In this document: one piece after another, positions 12,501-22,474 of the stretch
Numbering within the stretch: position 1 is the stretch's first letter
Layout of the letters: each line of letters begins with the position of its first letter
Assembly: GCA_000310025.1 (NCBI GenBank)
Contig: FN649728.1
Span: forward strand, 1,862,035-1,897,985
Length of the DNA: 35,951 nucleotides
Source: Ectocarpus siliculosus
Lineage: Eukaryota; Sar; Phaeophyceae; Ectocarpales; Ectocarpaceae
Direction: 5' to 3'
Notes under the pieces: generated by a model
Told to the model about the DNA's origin: nothing
Databases searched by the model: none
Seen by the model: the letters and a program-made list of their open reading frames with translations, nothing else
Position numbers and translations under genes: made by a program

Positions 12501-13893
12501 AACTTGAGAAACGACTCATCCGCAAACGCGGTGAACGAGACCTTGGTTTCTTTTTGGGTTGCGCTGATATCCACCGGTAAGCGTTCTGTCTCCGGAGTCG
12601 CAACACACAGGGGGGGTGGGGCAGAACAAGCTCTATAAGAAACAAATCAGCAAGCAACCCGCGCCGAAACGCGGCATGTTGACCCCCCTTGCTGTGCTAG
12701 GGCAACAATTTCGCCTTTTCTGTGGTTGTCTGGAAATAGGGGGAGGGGTGGGGGAGTCCGAAGGCGCCCCGGGCCGGGAGTAGTGTGAGAGAGTAAGATC
12801 GGCGGAAGATCGGCCTACGGCGGCGAGCCGTCGTGCTGGCACCTGCCAGAAACAAGGTTCATGCACAGGCGAACGTCCGTTCCCGAAAACAAGACAAGTC
12901 GGGGTAGTTTGACCACCAAGAAATTGTGTTCATCAGAAGTTACTGTTTTCCCGGCACTGAGTGCTTGTTGCCTCGTTAAGAATGCGCCGACCGTAAGGAA
13001 CCTGGGAGCCCAGACCTTGAGGCTAACAGGAAGAAACGATGATAGAAAATTTTGGAACAAGTGCTCACCCACACTCTGCCTCCGATTTTCGTGGTCTCCG
13101 TCAAAATAGTTCTGTCGTGGACACAAGAGCCTAACCTCCAAATCGTCTCATCTCCAAGTAAACACGGGGTTTAATTGGTCGTCGCTCTGTTTGCTGTCAA
13201 CGGGACCTCATGATATCATCGTCGTGCCACCTGTTTTTTGTTGCTCCCCGTATACCTGGCAGCCGACTTGCACGTGTGCGAGGACATGATGCACTTGTTA
13301 TCGTGCGCCCACTGCAGGATCTCCATGTGGCCCGCCCCGGCGGCCATCTGGCACGTCCAGCTGTTCCAGTAGCAGCCGTACGACCGCGCCCACTTGAGCA
13401 TCTCGAAGTGGCCGCCCCTTGCCGCCTGGCTGCACACCATCTTGCTCCAGGCGCAGCCGCTGGTCCGGGCGTGCATGAGCACCTCCAGGTGCCCGTTGGT
13501 GGCCGCCGCGATGCAGGTGCTCCTCCCCCACGGGCATTTGAGCTCCCGGGCGCGCTTGAGGACCTCCAGCTTCCCGAAGCCGGCGATGGCCTCGCACACC
13601 TCGGCGCGCTTCCGCAGACCGCAGGAGAAGCTCCAACACAGCTGGGACGGGGTGACGTGCTCCGTGATCGCCCGGGTGGAGGTCGGGCGGCGCCCCCAGG
13701 CCTCCCGCCAGAGGGTGGACACGCCCGCGAAGAAGAGGTGTTGCTCGTCGTGGACGAAGTCCGCGAGGCAGCGCACGATGTCCACGTTCGCATCGAGGGG
13801 GTTGTCCACGGCGGCGGCAGCGGCGGCGGCAATTGCTACGCCCCCCGCCCTCGGTCTAGCCACCCTGGGTCGCTTGAGGCGGGGTTCCGGCAT
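9556..13893 (-). CDS. CPWD-type ankyrin repeat protein with F-box-like N-terminus (three exons)
   Basis: Minus-strand exons 13893-13256, 12450-12228 and 9957-9556; introns of 805 and 2270 bp. Junctions are GCCAG|GTATAC, ATCCAG|GTCTGG, GCG|GTAAGT and CCGACAG|GTTTGC; phases agree and the product is 420 aa. The start chosen is the ATG at 13893 (MPEPRLKRPRV), a basic, possibly nuclear-targeting N-terminus. Residues about 33-65 (DIVRCLADFVHDEQHLFF, then STLWREAW) resemble an F-box-like helix set. From about residue 105 there are 12 repeats of roughly 26 residues, such as GHLHILKWAREKGCPWD, GHSEVLQWARQNGCPWD and GHLDIVKWARLHGCPWD. They follow the ankyrin pattern with conserved Trp and Cys-Pro-Trp-Asp. 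Repeats 1-4 and 9 vary in CPWD; the last ends CPPP at the stop. Such repeats are common in brown algae and also occur in their large DNA viruses. The role is probably protein binding, perhaps ubiquitin-ligase substrate recognition if the F-box reading is right; that part is inference. Confidence 0.8.
9958..12227 (-). other. Large intron 2 of the ankyrin repeat gene
   Basis: 2270 bp between phase-0 splice sites. It holds no repeat-coding exon that I can see and no recognisable nested gene; open frames inside are short and without motif. Two copies of an A-run followed by GGTATC lie near its 5' (high-coordinate) end at about 12097-12109 and 12147-12160. Confidence 0.6.
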
Positions 13894-14147
13894 ATTCCAG
13901 TGTGCTGGGGTCACAGTAGCAGTAGCGACGCGGCAAGAACAGGGAGGGAGACTTGTCAAGAGGTCTTGGGCGTGCTCACCGTGGTTAGTTAGGCTGTGAC
14001 GTTCTTTCGCCGTACTGGGGAACACTCAGGAAGCATGCCGGAAAGAGAGTGCGTTTGGAGGTGCCAAAAAATCCCGCGTACACGCAGCACCCGGGAACAA
14101 ACTGCACAGCGAAAACCGGAGGAGGTTTCAGAGAGATCGATATACAG

Positions 14148-14170
14148 AGAGGGAGAGAGGGAGAGAGAGA

Positions 14171-14211
<41 letters not shown>

Positions 14212-14338
14212 NNNNNNNNNNNNNNNNNNNNNNNNNNNNNNNNNNNNNNNNNNNNNNNNNNNNNNNNNNNNNNNNNNNNNNNNNNNNNNNNNNNNNNNNN
14301 NNNNNNNNNNNNNNNNNNNNNNNNNNNNNNNNNNNNNT

Positions 14339-14417
<79 letters not shown>
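14148..14417. repeat. GA microsatellite interrupted by an assembly gap
   Basis: Nearly pure (GA)n from about 14148 to 14211 and again from about 14343 to 14417. The 126 N at 14212-14337 are the gap where the assembly could not cross the repeat. The Arg/Glu and Leu/Ser frames across it are artefacts. Confidence 0.97.
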
Positions 14418-14422
<5 letters not shown>

Positions 14423-14885
14423 CGGGTTGCTGCATGAGGTCGGATGCTCCACCGTGTCGATTGCCCAACACCACAGATTGGAACGTCACCATGCCGAATT
14501 GTTATTCTGGGCCATACTTGCGTGATGCGCTCGTGCCCCCCCCACGGAAAATAAGTCGTCGACATGACTCATGTCGTGAGAGCATTATGGTCATTCCCTA
14601 GAAACACAATCCGAAGCAGACGACCGGGAAGGTCGTGATCCCCCCAGCGGCAAGACATCGTAGACAGAAATTCTGGGTCGCACAACACCCGTAGGTGAAG
14701 AATAGCACCCACAAGAGACGCGGAAAAAAAGGGGGGGGGGGGGTAGGCTCTGAGCCTGCCAACGAGATGGAGAGAAGCCAACTGCGTGGTACGGCATGCT
14801 GAGGATACCGTTGCCAGGTGTTCTCAGACTGAATGGCCTTGCTCCCAGCATATTTACCTTGAAATTGGCGCCTGCTGGGAGGCGG

Positions 14886-15165
14886 TAATCGGTAAAATTA
14901 GACCATCCGGCTAGTCAGCGCTGACTCAGTGGTCTAATTAATGGTCAAAGCGTTTGTAACAAAAGATATACTCTCGGCTCGTTGCCATCCAGCTGGTCAC
15001 TGTGACATTTGGAAGTAGGGATCTCCGGGGACGGACCCCTCGCCAGGCGCTGCCGGAAAAAGAACTAATGGTGCTTGTGAAAGTGACCAGCTGGGATTCG
15101 AACCCGTGCGTGGAACCTTGTGTAAGAACGCTTTGACCATAAGACCACTGAGCCAACGCTGACTA
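14886..15165 (-). repeat. tRNA-like foldback element, copy 1
   Basis: On the minus strand TGGCTCAGTGG (15145-15155) fits RNA polymerase III box A and GGTTCGAATCC (15094-15104) fits box B, in tRNA-like order and spacing. The box A half (about 15119-15165) is repeated in inverse orientation at about 14913-14960, so the element can fold on itself. An inner inverted repeat (CCAGCTGGTCAC at about 14989-15000 and GTGACCAGCTGG at about 15083-15094) encloses a GC-rich core with GGATCTCCGGGGACGGACCC. This is most simply a tRNA-derived SINE-like unit with inverted ends. Copy 3 shares about 155 bases of the body. Confidence 0.7.
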
Positions 15166-15463
15166 CAGCGTTGACTAGCCGGATGGTCTAGTTCCGCGAT
15201 TAAAGGATACCCGCACGAGTTCGAATACCGGCCGGATCACTTTTCTCTGCGTAAAAATTACCATTGACTGAGCAGCCGCGTTTGGCGAGGGGTCCGTCCC
15301 CGGAGATCTCTACTCTCAATCCCAGTGATTAAGCTACGAACAGCCTCAAGCCCATGTGATCCGGCCGGGCGCTAACGAGCTCAGAGCATATATTTTAATC
15401 GGTAAAATTAGACCATCCGGCTAGTCAGCGCTGACTAGCCGGATGGTCTAATTTTACCGATTA
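15166..15463 (+). repeat. tRNA-like foldback element, copy 2 (opposite orientation)
   Basis: It starts head-to-head with copy 1. On the plus strand TGACTAGCCGGATGG is box A-like and AGTTCGAATACC (15218-15229) is box B-like. The body contains the same GGGGTCCGTCCCCGGAGATC core as copies 1 and 3 but on the other strand (about 15290-15310). GGCCGGATCAC (about 15230-15240) has its inverse GTGATCCGGCC at about 15355-15365. The unit closes with an inverted copy of its box A half, which merges into the 68 bp palindrome at 15396-15463. Confidence 0.65.
15396..15463. repeat. Perfect 68 bp palindrome
   Basis: The two 34-base halves are exact reverse complements with no spacer; the centre is AGTCAGC|GCTGACT between 15429 and 15430. 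Each half reads outward as a tRNA-like 5' half (GCTGACTAGCCGGATGGTCT and onward). The left half is also present unchanged at 14886-14919. Confidence 0.95.
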
Positions 15464-16601
15464 GGGGGTACGAATAGATAAGGGCTTCTGCGGTTGGCTA
15501 CCATATCTGCTTCTGAGCTTGACCCGTGTCATAGGGTGAGACACGGCCACAGTGGCGCTCGTTTCGCGATACAGTGGTGCCGTGGTCACCTCGAGAATCT
15601 CATCACGACGGTACTAGATGTACACCAGTATCTACAAACACACGCGCGGCTCGACGGGTACCTCATGCTCTCTCTCTCTCTATGTAGGTCAACTTCGAGC
15701 TCGATTTGTAGACTGCAGCTACAGTGTAGTACATGTAGTGTGCCGCGAGCAGAGACGACTCTGAGTGTCTCCTCTACAACACACAACAGGCAAGCATGCC
15801 TGTGTCCAAGTTGTATCAAGGTTTGGGATCACGTCGATAAGGTCAGGATTAGGTTCGTGCATGTATCTATATGTGAAAGGAATCACAGGAGAAAAACGGT
15901 GCTGCCTTTTGGAAGCAGCTCGTGACGCCTCCCTTTTTGAGATGATGGCGTGCTGCGGAAGACTGCCGCCAGTACTGCTGTAGCCCTACTGCTGTAGATA
16001 CCAACCACCCGAGAAGAGTAGCAGCAGCTGCCACTGCTCCTCCCGCTACGGTGTGTTCTTTTCCCCGCCGTGATAATCAGATCTGAACCCAGGGGTACAA
16101 CACGGTTTTGCCGATGCGTACGGTGCGAGGGGTTCAACAACGAGAGCTTTGAAGGCTGATTATGTGTGTGGTATACGATCCAAATAATGCGAGTAGACTC
16201 CTCGCCGCAATCATACCTGTCTGGCAGTTTCAAGGTCGGTCCTAGTGGGATAAGAAGTGAGTCGCAAGGCAGCGCAGATAGTACGGCTATAGAGCGACAG
16301 CGTAGCAGCGTAGTATGATAAATCGGCGGTCGTCGGAGAGATTCACAAGGGTTTCGAGAAGTTGCGAGGCATTTCTTGCGGCGGTTTCGTCTCGTACGAC
16401 ACACACACGAGCGGCGAGCAGCGAGCTCCGTGCGTTTGCTCCTGTAAGTGTATCTGTCCATCGCTTTTACCTCTGGGTGCTGTGAGAATGAAACAGCCAC
16501 CGGAATCGAAGTGCAAGCACAGTAGCCCCTCCCGCCCTATCACTGTAGTACGTACGCGTATCTATCTTGACATAAATCTTGACGTGTACGATATCCCGAA
16601 T

Positions 16602-16673
16602 GTTAGAAAGGCTTACCCATTAGACTACTCAGTCAGCGCTGACTGAGTAGTCTAATGGGTAAGCCTTTCTAAC
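16602..16673. repeat. Perfect 72 bp palindrome
   Basis: Two exact 36-base inverse halves meet without spacer at 16637/16638 in the same AGTCAGC|GCTGACT centre as the 68 bp palindrome, but the arms differ in sequence (GCTGACTGAGTAGTCTAATG and onward). The right half recurs as a direct copy at about 16845-16880. Confidence 0.95.
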
Positions 16674-16880
16674 AAAAGATATACTCTCGGCTCGTTGCCA
16701 CCCAGCTGGTCACTGTGATATTTACAGGTAGGGATCTCCGGGGACGGACCCCTCGCCAGGCGCTGCCGGAAAAAGAACTAATGGTGCTTGTGAAAGTGAC
16801 CAGCCGGGATTCGAACCCGTGCGTGTATCCTTTGTTCAGTCAGCGCTGACTGAGTAGTCTAATGGGTAAGCCTTTCTAAC
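16638..16880 (-). repeat. tRNA-like foldback element, copy 3
   Basis: Bases 16670-16826 match 14957-15112 of copy 1 closely (body, inner inverted repeat and box B GGTTCGAATCC at 16807-16817 on the minus strand). The expected inverted box A half next to box B is missing. A shortened AGTCAGCGCTGACT junction and a direct copy of the left arm (to 16880) lie there instead, so this copy looks rearranged. Confidence 0.7.
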
Positions 16881-17815
16881 ACCGAAAGTAGTTGGACGAT
16901 TCACTAAACGTTTTAGGCCTACATACAGTGTAGTATTGAGCGCAGCAGCAGCCGTTCCCATCATCTCAAACCCTGTGACGTGGAAAAACTCCGCTGGGCT
17001 ATACAACCATCGCTCTGATTTGAGAAGCCATAGTGAAAGCTTGCTGACTATGTAGTTCGATCTACTGTACACTGACTCAACCGGGTCGGGCAAGAAAGGG
17101 GCCCGAGAGAGATAGAACTCCGGATGCAGACCCGGAACGATATGGCTGGCTGGGGTATCAGAACGGGGGCGACTGCCTGCACCAAAACACACAACCGTTG
17201 CATCTTGTTGTTGTGGAATTGAGGAATGGTATGACTTTGGGGCGCTCTCTCGGATTTTGGCTGTCACCGTGACTTGGGGTGCCCAGCAGCATACTGGCTC
17301 CCGCAACTGGGCCGTTCGTGCCAGTACACTGAGTCGTGTGCAGATACACACACCAGAGACTAAACAAAAAAGCCAGGCGTGCCCGCTGTAGCACCGTACC
17401 CGCAGGAGCTCCCAAAGGCCCAAATATCTGACCGAGGTACTTGAATTTTGGAAGTACCGAGCCAAATCTCTCTCGACCGCTAGTGTAACGGCTTTCCGGA
17501 TGATGAGTCGGTCGACATCAAATACTCTCTTTTACACCTGGTACCAAGCTTGCAGCAAATACAACACCAAGCGAAAGCTTCTCCTCAACCCAAGACAGAA
17601 AAAACCACACAAACAGCAAAGCACATTTCTATAATACCGCGGATAACACAACGCGGGCCCAAAATCTTGGCGTGCTGGCACGCCTCACTATCACGAGCCG
17701 CTCGCAAACTGTGGTCTGAGGGGGACGCACACATTCAAGCAGCGATTGATTGTGCGTCAGTGCACCTGCACGTACACAAGCCCCGCGTTTTTCCACCGCC
17801 GCCAGGCAATTCATT

Positions 17816-20800
17816 TCAAAGCACATTCCAGTCCACGCCGCCGTGTCCAAGCTCTTCGAGGGCATCGTTGGCCTTCTTGAAGCACTCCGATCCGATGAAC
17901 GGGTCCGGCTTCCTCGTGGCCGAGAGGGGGGAAGGGTGCGCGCACGTGATAACGCGGTGCTTGGACGAGTCTATCAGCGCACCCTTTTTCTGCGATCGAC
18001 AGGGGGGGGAAGGGAGGCAGCGAGAGAAAAGCAGGAACACAGACAGAATGACAAAGACGGACAGAATTAGAGACACGAATGACAGGCAGACAGACAAACA
18101 GGGATGCAGGCAGACAAACAGACAGACAGATAAGACAGCAAACACAATACACGGAAGCCGAAAGGGTGGGTGGAGGTGACTTGGATCCGCGGCATCTCTG
18201 ACGACTCTTCTCGGTGCAGTGTGGAGTGGGGGAGGGGAAGGGATCACCAGAGGGCGGCCATTTCTGCAAATAGTGGCAGGCTGATCTTCCAACACCTCCG
18301 GGTTTAAACCCTGCACGAGCACAGGGGAAGACACTGTACTTTCGAGCGAAAAAAACTAACACCGGCTGACACGGCCGCCGTACATGAGGCTTTCGAAAGG
18401 CCGAACAAACTAGCAGTTTGCCAGCCACGGATCTACCGGTAAGACGCGATTGACATTGTCGGCCTCGTGGGGAGCAGAGTCGCACCCGGGAAGGCTGACC
18501 CCAAAAGAGGGAAGAACAACCACCACTATCCCGGTCTTCAACACAAACGAAACACTAGGTGACAGCGGCGTTAGGCTTGTGCAAAAATGCCTAGATGTAG
18601 AAGCCGAAATCAAACCATTAGACCTGACGAGTCTACCGGGTCAATTTCGGCTTCTTAGACCAAGTAAGCACAGCACCAACTTCTACGAGACCCGGCTTCG
18701 GAAGCAAGCGCCCACCTGGGAAGGCTTTCCCCACAGGAGGAAGACCAACCGCCGATCACCCTTGTTCAGCTCCCGCACCACCGCGTCCGTAAACTTTTCC
18801 CACCTGGCGGGTCCAAGATATGTCCCGAATCCATCGAGAGCGAATAAGAAAGTTTGGAGTTCGTGCAAATGGACCCGGTTGTTTCATGCGTGGTGCTTCT
18901 TGTCTCATGGGGCGCGCTAACCAGCAATCGACCCGATTTCGTGGCGGGAGAACGAAGGAAAATTGAGAAGAGGCGGGTACAACGGACGGGGAACATCCTC
19001 GCGAACCGCATCGAGGACAAAGACGCCAACACGAAGGCCACGCCGACGATGTAGAAGAAGATAGGATTGTGCGAAGCAACGAGCAGTTGTTCCTCAAGCG
19101 CACCCTTGGTTCTTGTGCGAGTTAGCCTTGGACCTCTCGACGCTCAGAACCGTGTTGAGCAGCAGGACCCCCTGGCTGCACCAGCTGTCCAGGTTCCCGG
19201 ACTTGGTGGGCGTGATGCCGCAGCAGCTCTAAGCGGACAACACAAAAACGGCATCGAAGGGGTGTGGGTGTGATTGTTTTACGTTGAGTCGCTGAAGAAA
19301 GGGAACATCGATCTAGATCAGCCACCTTCACCACCGCAAATTCCGGCTCTCGGATTTCCCTTTCAGCTCCACTCACATGCGCAAGCACGCGGTCGGCAGC
19401 AGCTCGCCACGTCAGGAGCCTCTCCAAAATCGTCCAATAACAGGTGTGTGTTCTGTTCGTTGGAAAACACGCAGTAACTCTACCACAGCACGGGCGTCGA
19501 AATTCAAACGCAGCCCAAGCCTCTACAAAAAAAACAACTTTGTAGTTTACTCACCACGGCCTCCTTGACCATGTTCCGCAGGCTTGGCGGTTGCATGACC
19601 CCCTTCATCACCGAGAAAGCCAGGCCGTGCGCCTGCCCGGGCTGGTGGTAAGGGTCCTGCCCCAAGATTACCACCTGTGTGCCCCCCCACACCCCACCGT
19701 CATCGCCACCCGCCGTCAAAAGAAGGACAACAAGAGAGCGGCACCGGGCAGAACGAATCACACAGCCAAAAATGAAAACAATGAGTTGCGAAACGATCAA
19801 AACGTGCTGTCGAGTCATGTGGTCGGTATGTAGGTGAAGGCAGCATCGGCGATAAAAGTGTCTTGCACAAAAACACGTTAGTCGAAAATTCGCGACAACA
19901 AGATGGCAAATCACAGGTGCAAAATAAACACTCGCCATGCGGCCAAGTCACGCAAGCGCCTACTTTTGGTTTACTTTTTCTCGCCTTCCTGGGTCTTTTC
20001 CGTACCATAATTCAAAGGCCCACTTGATCAACACGCAGACAACCATACTCCCCTCGAACAGCATCTAAAACGGCATGGTCCACAGGGTACCGCCGAAGAC
20101 TCTTTCAAGAAAATCGCTCAGGAAATCGAGGTGATCGTGGGCTGAACCTCGGCCTCGGCGCACTGGGCCGTACACAACAACCAACGTCATGTACTGCCAA
20201 AATCGCCATCCCCAAATTTTATGCTTCGACGCGACCGCGTGATGAACAGACGTGGCCGGTCCGCACCTTGACGTTACTCAGCGGGCATGAATCGAAGGCG
20301 TTGAACAGCTTGTCCCTCGGCGGGTAGATGACCTTCGAGGCGTACTGCTTGTCCAGGAACGCCTGTAGACGGCCGAAGTACGGCTTGGTAGTCTCCCCCG
20401 ACAGCGCCGTCGCCCACCCATCTTCCTTGATAGGCGAGCCTGCAAGTCCGAGGTTAAGGTAGAACGGCTTTGGCTTTACAGCTGGAGGGCTACGACAATG
20501 TTCGTTTTGTACGAGGCTTACCAACATCATTCAAATCAACACGGGGTGTATTGTAGGGCCGGGCATGAGGACTATTGACATGTTGCTCGTTCTCCTTTTC
20601 TTGTCGGTAAACAGCAAACGCTGTTTGTGGGTGCCCCCACGCCTTTTGTGCAGTTGGAAAGGTGGTAGTCCATTCTAAAATACTTCGTAACGGCTGTGTG
20701 CATCGCGATTCATGACGCAATGTCGTTGAATACCACCCCCCAAAGTTACGCTGTAACCTGGTCGATCCTGTCACACAGGAGATCGGTTCCAATGCTGCCG

Positions 20801-21671
20801 AAGACCTCAGCCGTGCATTAAGGCATAACGGGGAGCATGTATTGCAATACAGTACGCCAAAATCTTCTCGGGCACGCGCAGCAGCGCGTCGGTTGGGAGA
20901 ATCGGTGCCAGCGATTTTGCAAATTTGCCTGCCGTGGGGTGTGTACTGCTGTATGTGTGTAAAAAACTCGTCAAACAATCCGACCTATTTTGAAGAATAT
21001 CCAGCTGACAACAACAGGTTGCCGATCCTGGTTGCTCGTCCTCAACATCGTCTGCGACTGCTTGGTGGTGGATGTGGTCTACTACACCTCCGTACGGTGG
21101 GTGGTCCCCTTTTTGGGAGCTGGGTCTCCCCCCGTCACACCTATCCACAGGACGGGTCCGAATAGGCAGACATGACGGTATCTTACATACCCTGAAAACT
21201 GAAAACCTCTCTGATTCGCGAGCCCATACAAGCCTCGGACGAGAGTCACCCACACGACCATACAGAGTATAGCGAAAACCTATGCGAGGCGATGGAGCGA
21301 AGTCGGTGCTGAGACCTATGTATGCATATACATGATGGCCATGCGTGGAATTCTCCGACGCCGTCTCGCGGCCGAACTCTCGCAAAACAGCAATTGCTCC
21401 TTTCACTCATCAACCTACCTTCGCTGCTGCTGATCTTCGGCCGCTTGGATACCGCCCGCTCGCCTGACCCCAATCCACCCCCCGATGCTGCTGTTCCAGC
21501 TGCAGCATCACTGCTGCTGTCTGGCGACGCGCGCTTGGAGCTGCCGTTGTTGGCGCCGGTGCTGCTGTTTGTTCCTGGCATCTTTGTTAATGTTTTCGTA
21601 GATGATGTCCCCGCTGTACTTGTTTTGGGAGCGAAGAAGCTGGTCAATGATCGCTGTTGTGCTCCAGGCAT
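17816..21671 (-). CDS. UNG: Uracil-DNA glycosylase, family 1, with PIP box (six exons)
   Basis: Removes uracil from DNA, starting base-excision repair. Minus-strand exons 21671-21419, 20439-20267, 19674-19555, 19228-19104, 18803-18716 and 17989-17816; all introns GT-AG, phases agree, 310 aa. Residues 1-85 are a disordered tail starting [13 protein letters not shown], a PCNA-interacting PIP box (QxxLxxFF) placed as in nuclear UNG2. The catalytic core follows: [22 protein letters not shown], the water-activating loop [18 protein letters not shown] (Asp149), [17 protein letters not shown] (uracil-binding Asn207), the SHK motif at 219-221, VFLLWG, and HPSPLS with His271 and Leu275, the minor-groove intercalating loop. 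All key residues are present. The residue after GQDPYH is Gln where Gly is usual. The ATG at 21671 is chosen because the frame upstream has no ATG, only a TTG. The PIP box implies action at replication forks in the nucleus; no separate mitochondrial form is evident. Intron 5 carries a degenerate ACAG repeat and a hairpin. Confidence 0.94.
18081..18137. repeat. Degenerate (ACAG)n / (GACA)n microsatellite
   Basis: Imperfect GACAGGCAGACAGACAAACA-type repeats within UNG intron 5. They generate Cys/Leu/Val-rich shadow frames on the minus strand. Confidence 0.8.
18599..18655. repeat. Inverted repeat in UNG intron 5
   Basis: Arms AGAAGCCGAAAT (18599-18610) and ATTTCGGCTTCT (18644-18655) are exact inverses around a 33-base loop, with GACC/GGTC pairing inside. 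The loop contains CCATTAGACCTGACGAGTCT, faintly like the box A halves of the foldback elements, so it may be a decayed relative. Confidence 0.6.
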
Positions 21672-22474
21672 GATGGAGAGCGACAGCGGCCGAGGCAGCA
21701 AATTCGCGTTCAAATCTGTAGGTAGGCGTGTTTCTGTAACCCTTCCCTCTGTCAGCGAATTCGCGATGTTTCCCTCTTTCTCTCTTGCTCGTCGTCATGG
21801 TGAACCACAGCTTGTGGCGGGGAAATTTGAATTTTTTTTCGGGTTTTGTTTTTTTTAAAGGACCCCAATCAGAATCTTTGAAACCGCTGAAGAAGTTTTT
21901 TTGCGGGGATTTCTCGTCGAGACGTCGAGCCGCGGATCTTGCCGAGCCAATACAGCCCCAAAGGATTGGATCCTCTTTGAGGAGTGCCTCAGGCGGGGTG
22001 TGTAGGGATCTTTCAACGTTGACGGACAAGCCAGGCGGAGGTGAGACTGTTGATGATGTTGTACGCATACAATAGCTACGGGCAAGTACAAAGTGGGCAC
22101 AGCAGCAGTAGACTCGAGGTGAAAGTAATGCCGCGTCGTGTGATAATCTGCCCTTGGAATCAATTACTTGCGAAAACAATTGTGGTCTTATCTCGAATGG
22201 GTACAAGTCTTTCTGTGTTTTTGTATTTATGTTTCCTAATGTTTTGATTGTTGAAGAGTTGATGATCATATGAAGACTTTGTTCGAAGCAGGAAATCTTG
22301 TCCATACTACAGTACGCATTCACCGATCTTCCAAGGCATCCCTCTCAACTGGCCGGCCGACGACGAACTTGACGCCAAGAGCGAACGTGTGCACAGCCCA
22401 CCTTCGCCACTGAGTGGAGAAGGCTGGAGAGGGGCAAGATCTGTGCAGGAACTTGATGAGCACCCTGTTTGGAG
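21672..22474. promoter_or_regulatory. Divergent spacer between UNG and the UFD1-like gene
   Basis: About 800 bp separates the two start codons, which face away from each other. It must hold both 5' leaders and promoters. I see no clear TATA box on either strand. A minus-strand CTACCTACAG at about 21716-21725 looks like a splice acceptor and could mark a non-coding first exon of UNG. The limits are only the start codons. Confidence 0.4.

Larger units (their letters stand above)
13894..17815. other. Intergenic region outside the foldback elements
   Basis: Besides the GA repeat, gap and three foldback units, 14418-14885, 15464-16601 and 16881-17815 hold no frame with recognisable protein motifs. 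Short CTACTGCTGTAG-like phrases recur (about 15955-16000). The 3' flank of UNG lies at 17500-17815. Confidence 0.5.

Noticed and set aside
13197-13999. Other frames over ankyrin exon 1 (211, 260 and 201 codons)
   Set aside because: Only the minus-strand frame shows the GHL and CPW repeat pattern; the rest are shadows of GC-rich coding DNA.
13985-14565. Ser-Leu and Arg-Glu repeat proteins across the GA tract
   Set aside because: Pure microsatellite translation running through 126 N.
15094-15160. True tRNA gene at the box A/box B pair
   Set aside because: No acceptor-stem pairing or clean anticodon arm was found, and the sequence is part of a repeated unit, so a tRNA-derived repeat is the better reading.
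17550-18485. Cys/Val/Leu-rich and other long frames over UNG intron 5 and exon 6
   Set aside because: Only the minus frame with HPSPLS is supported; the extension upstream of 17989 is intron with ACAG repeats.
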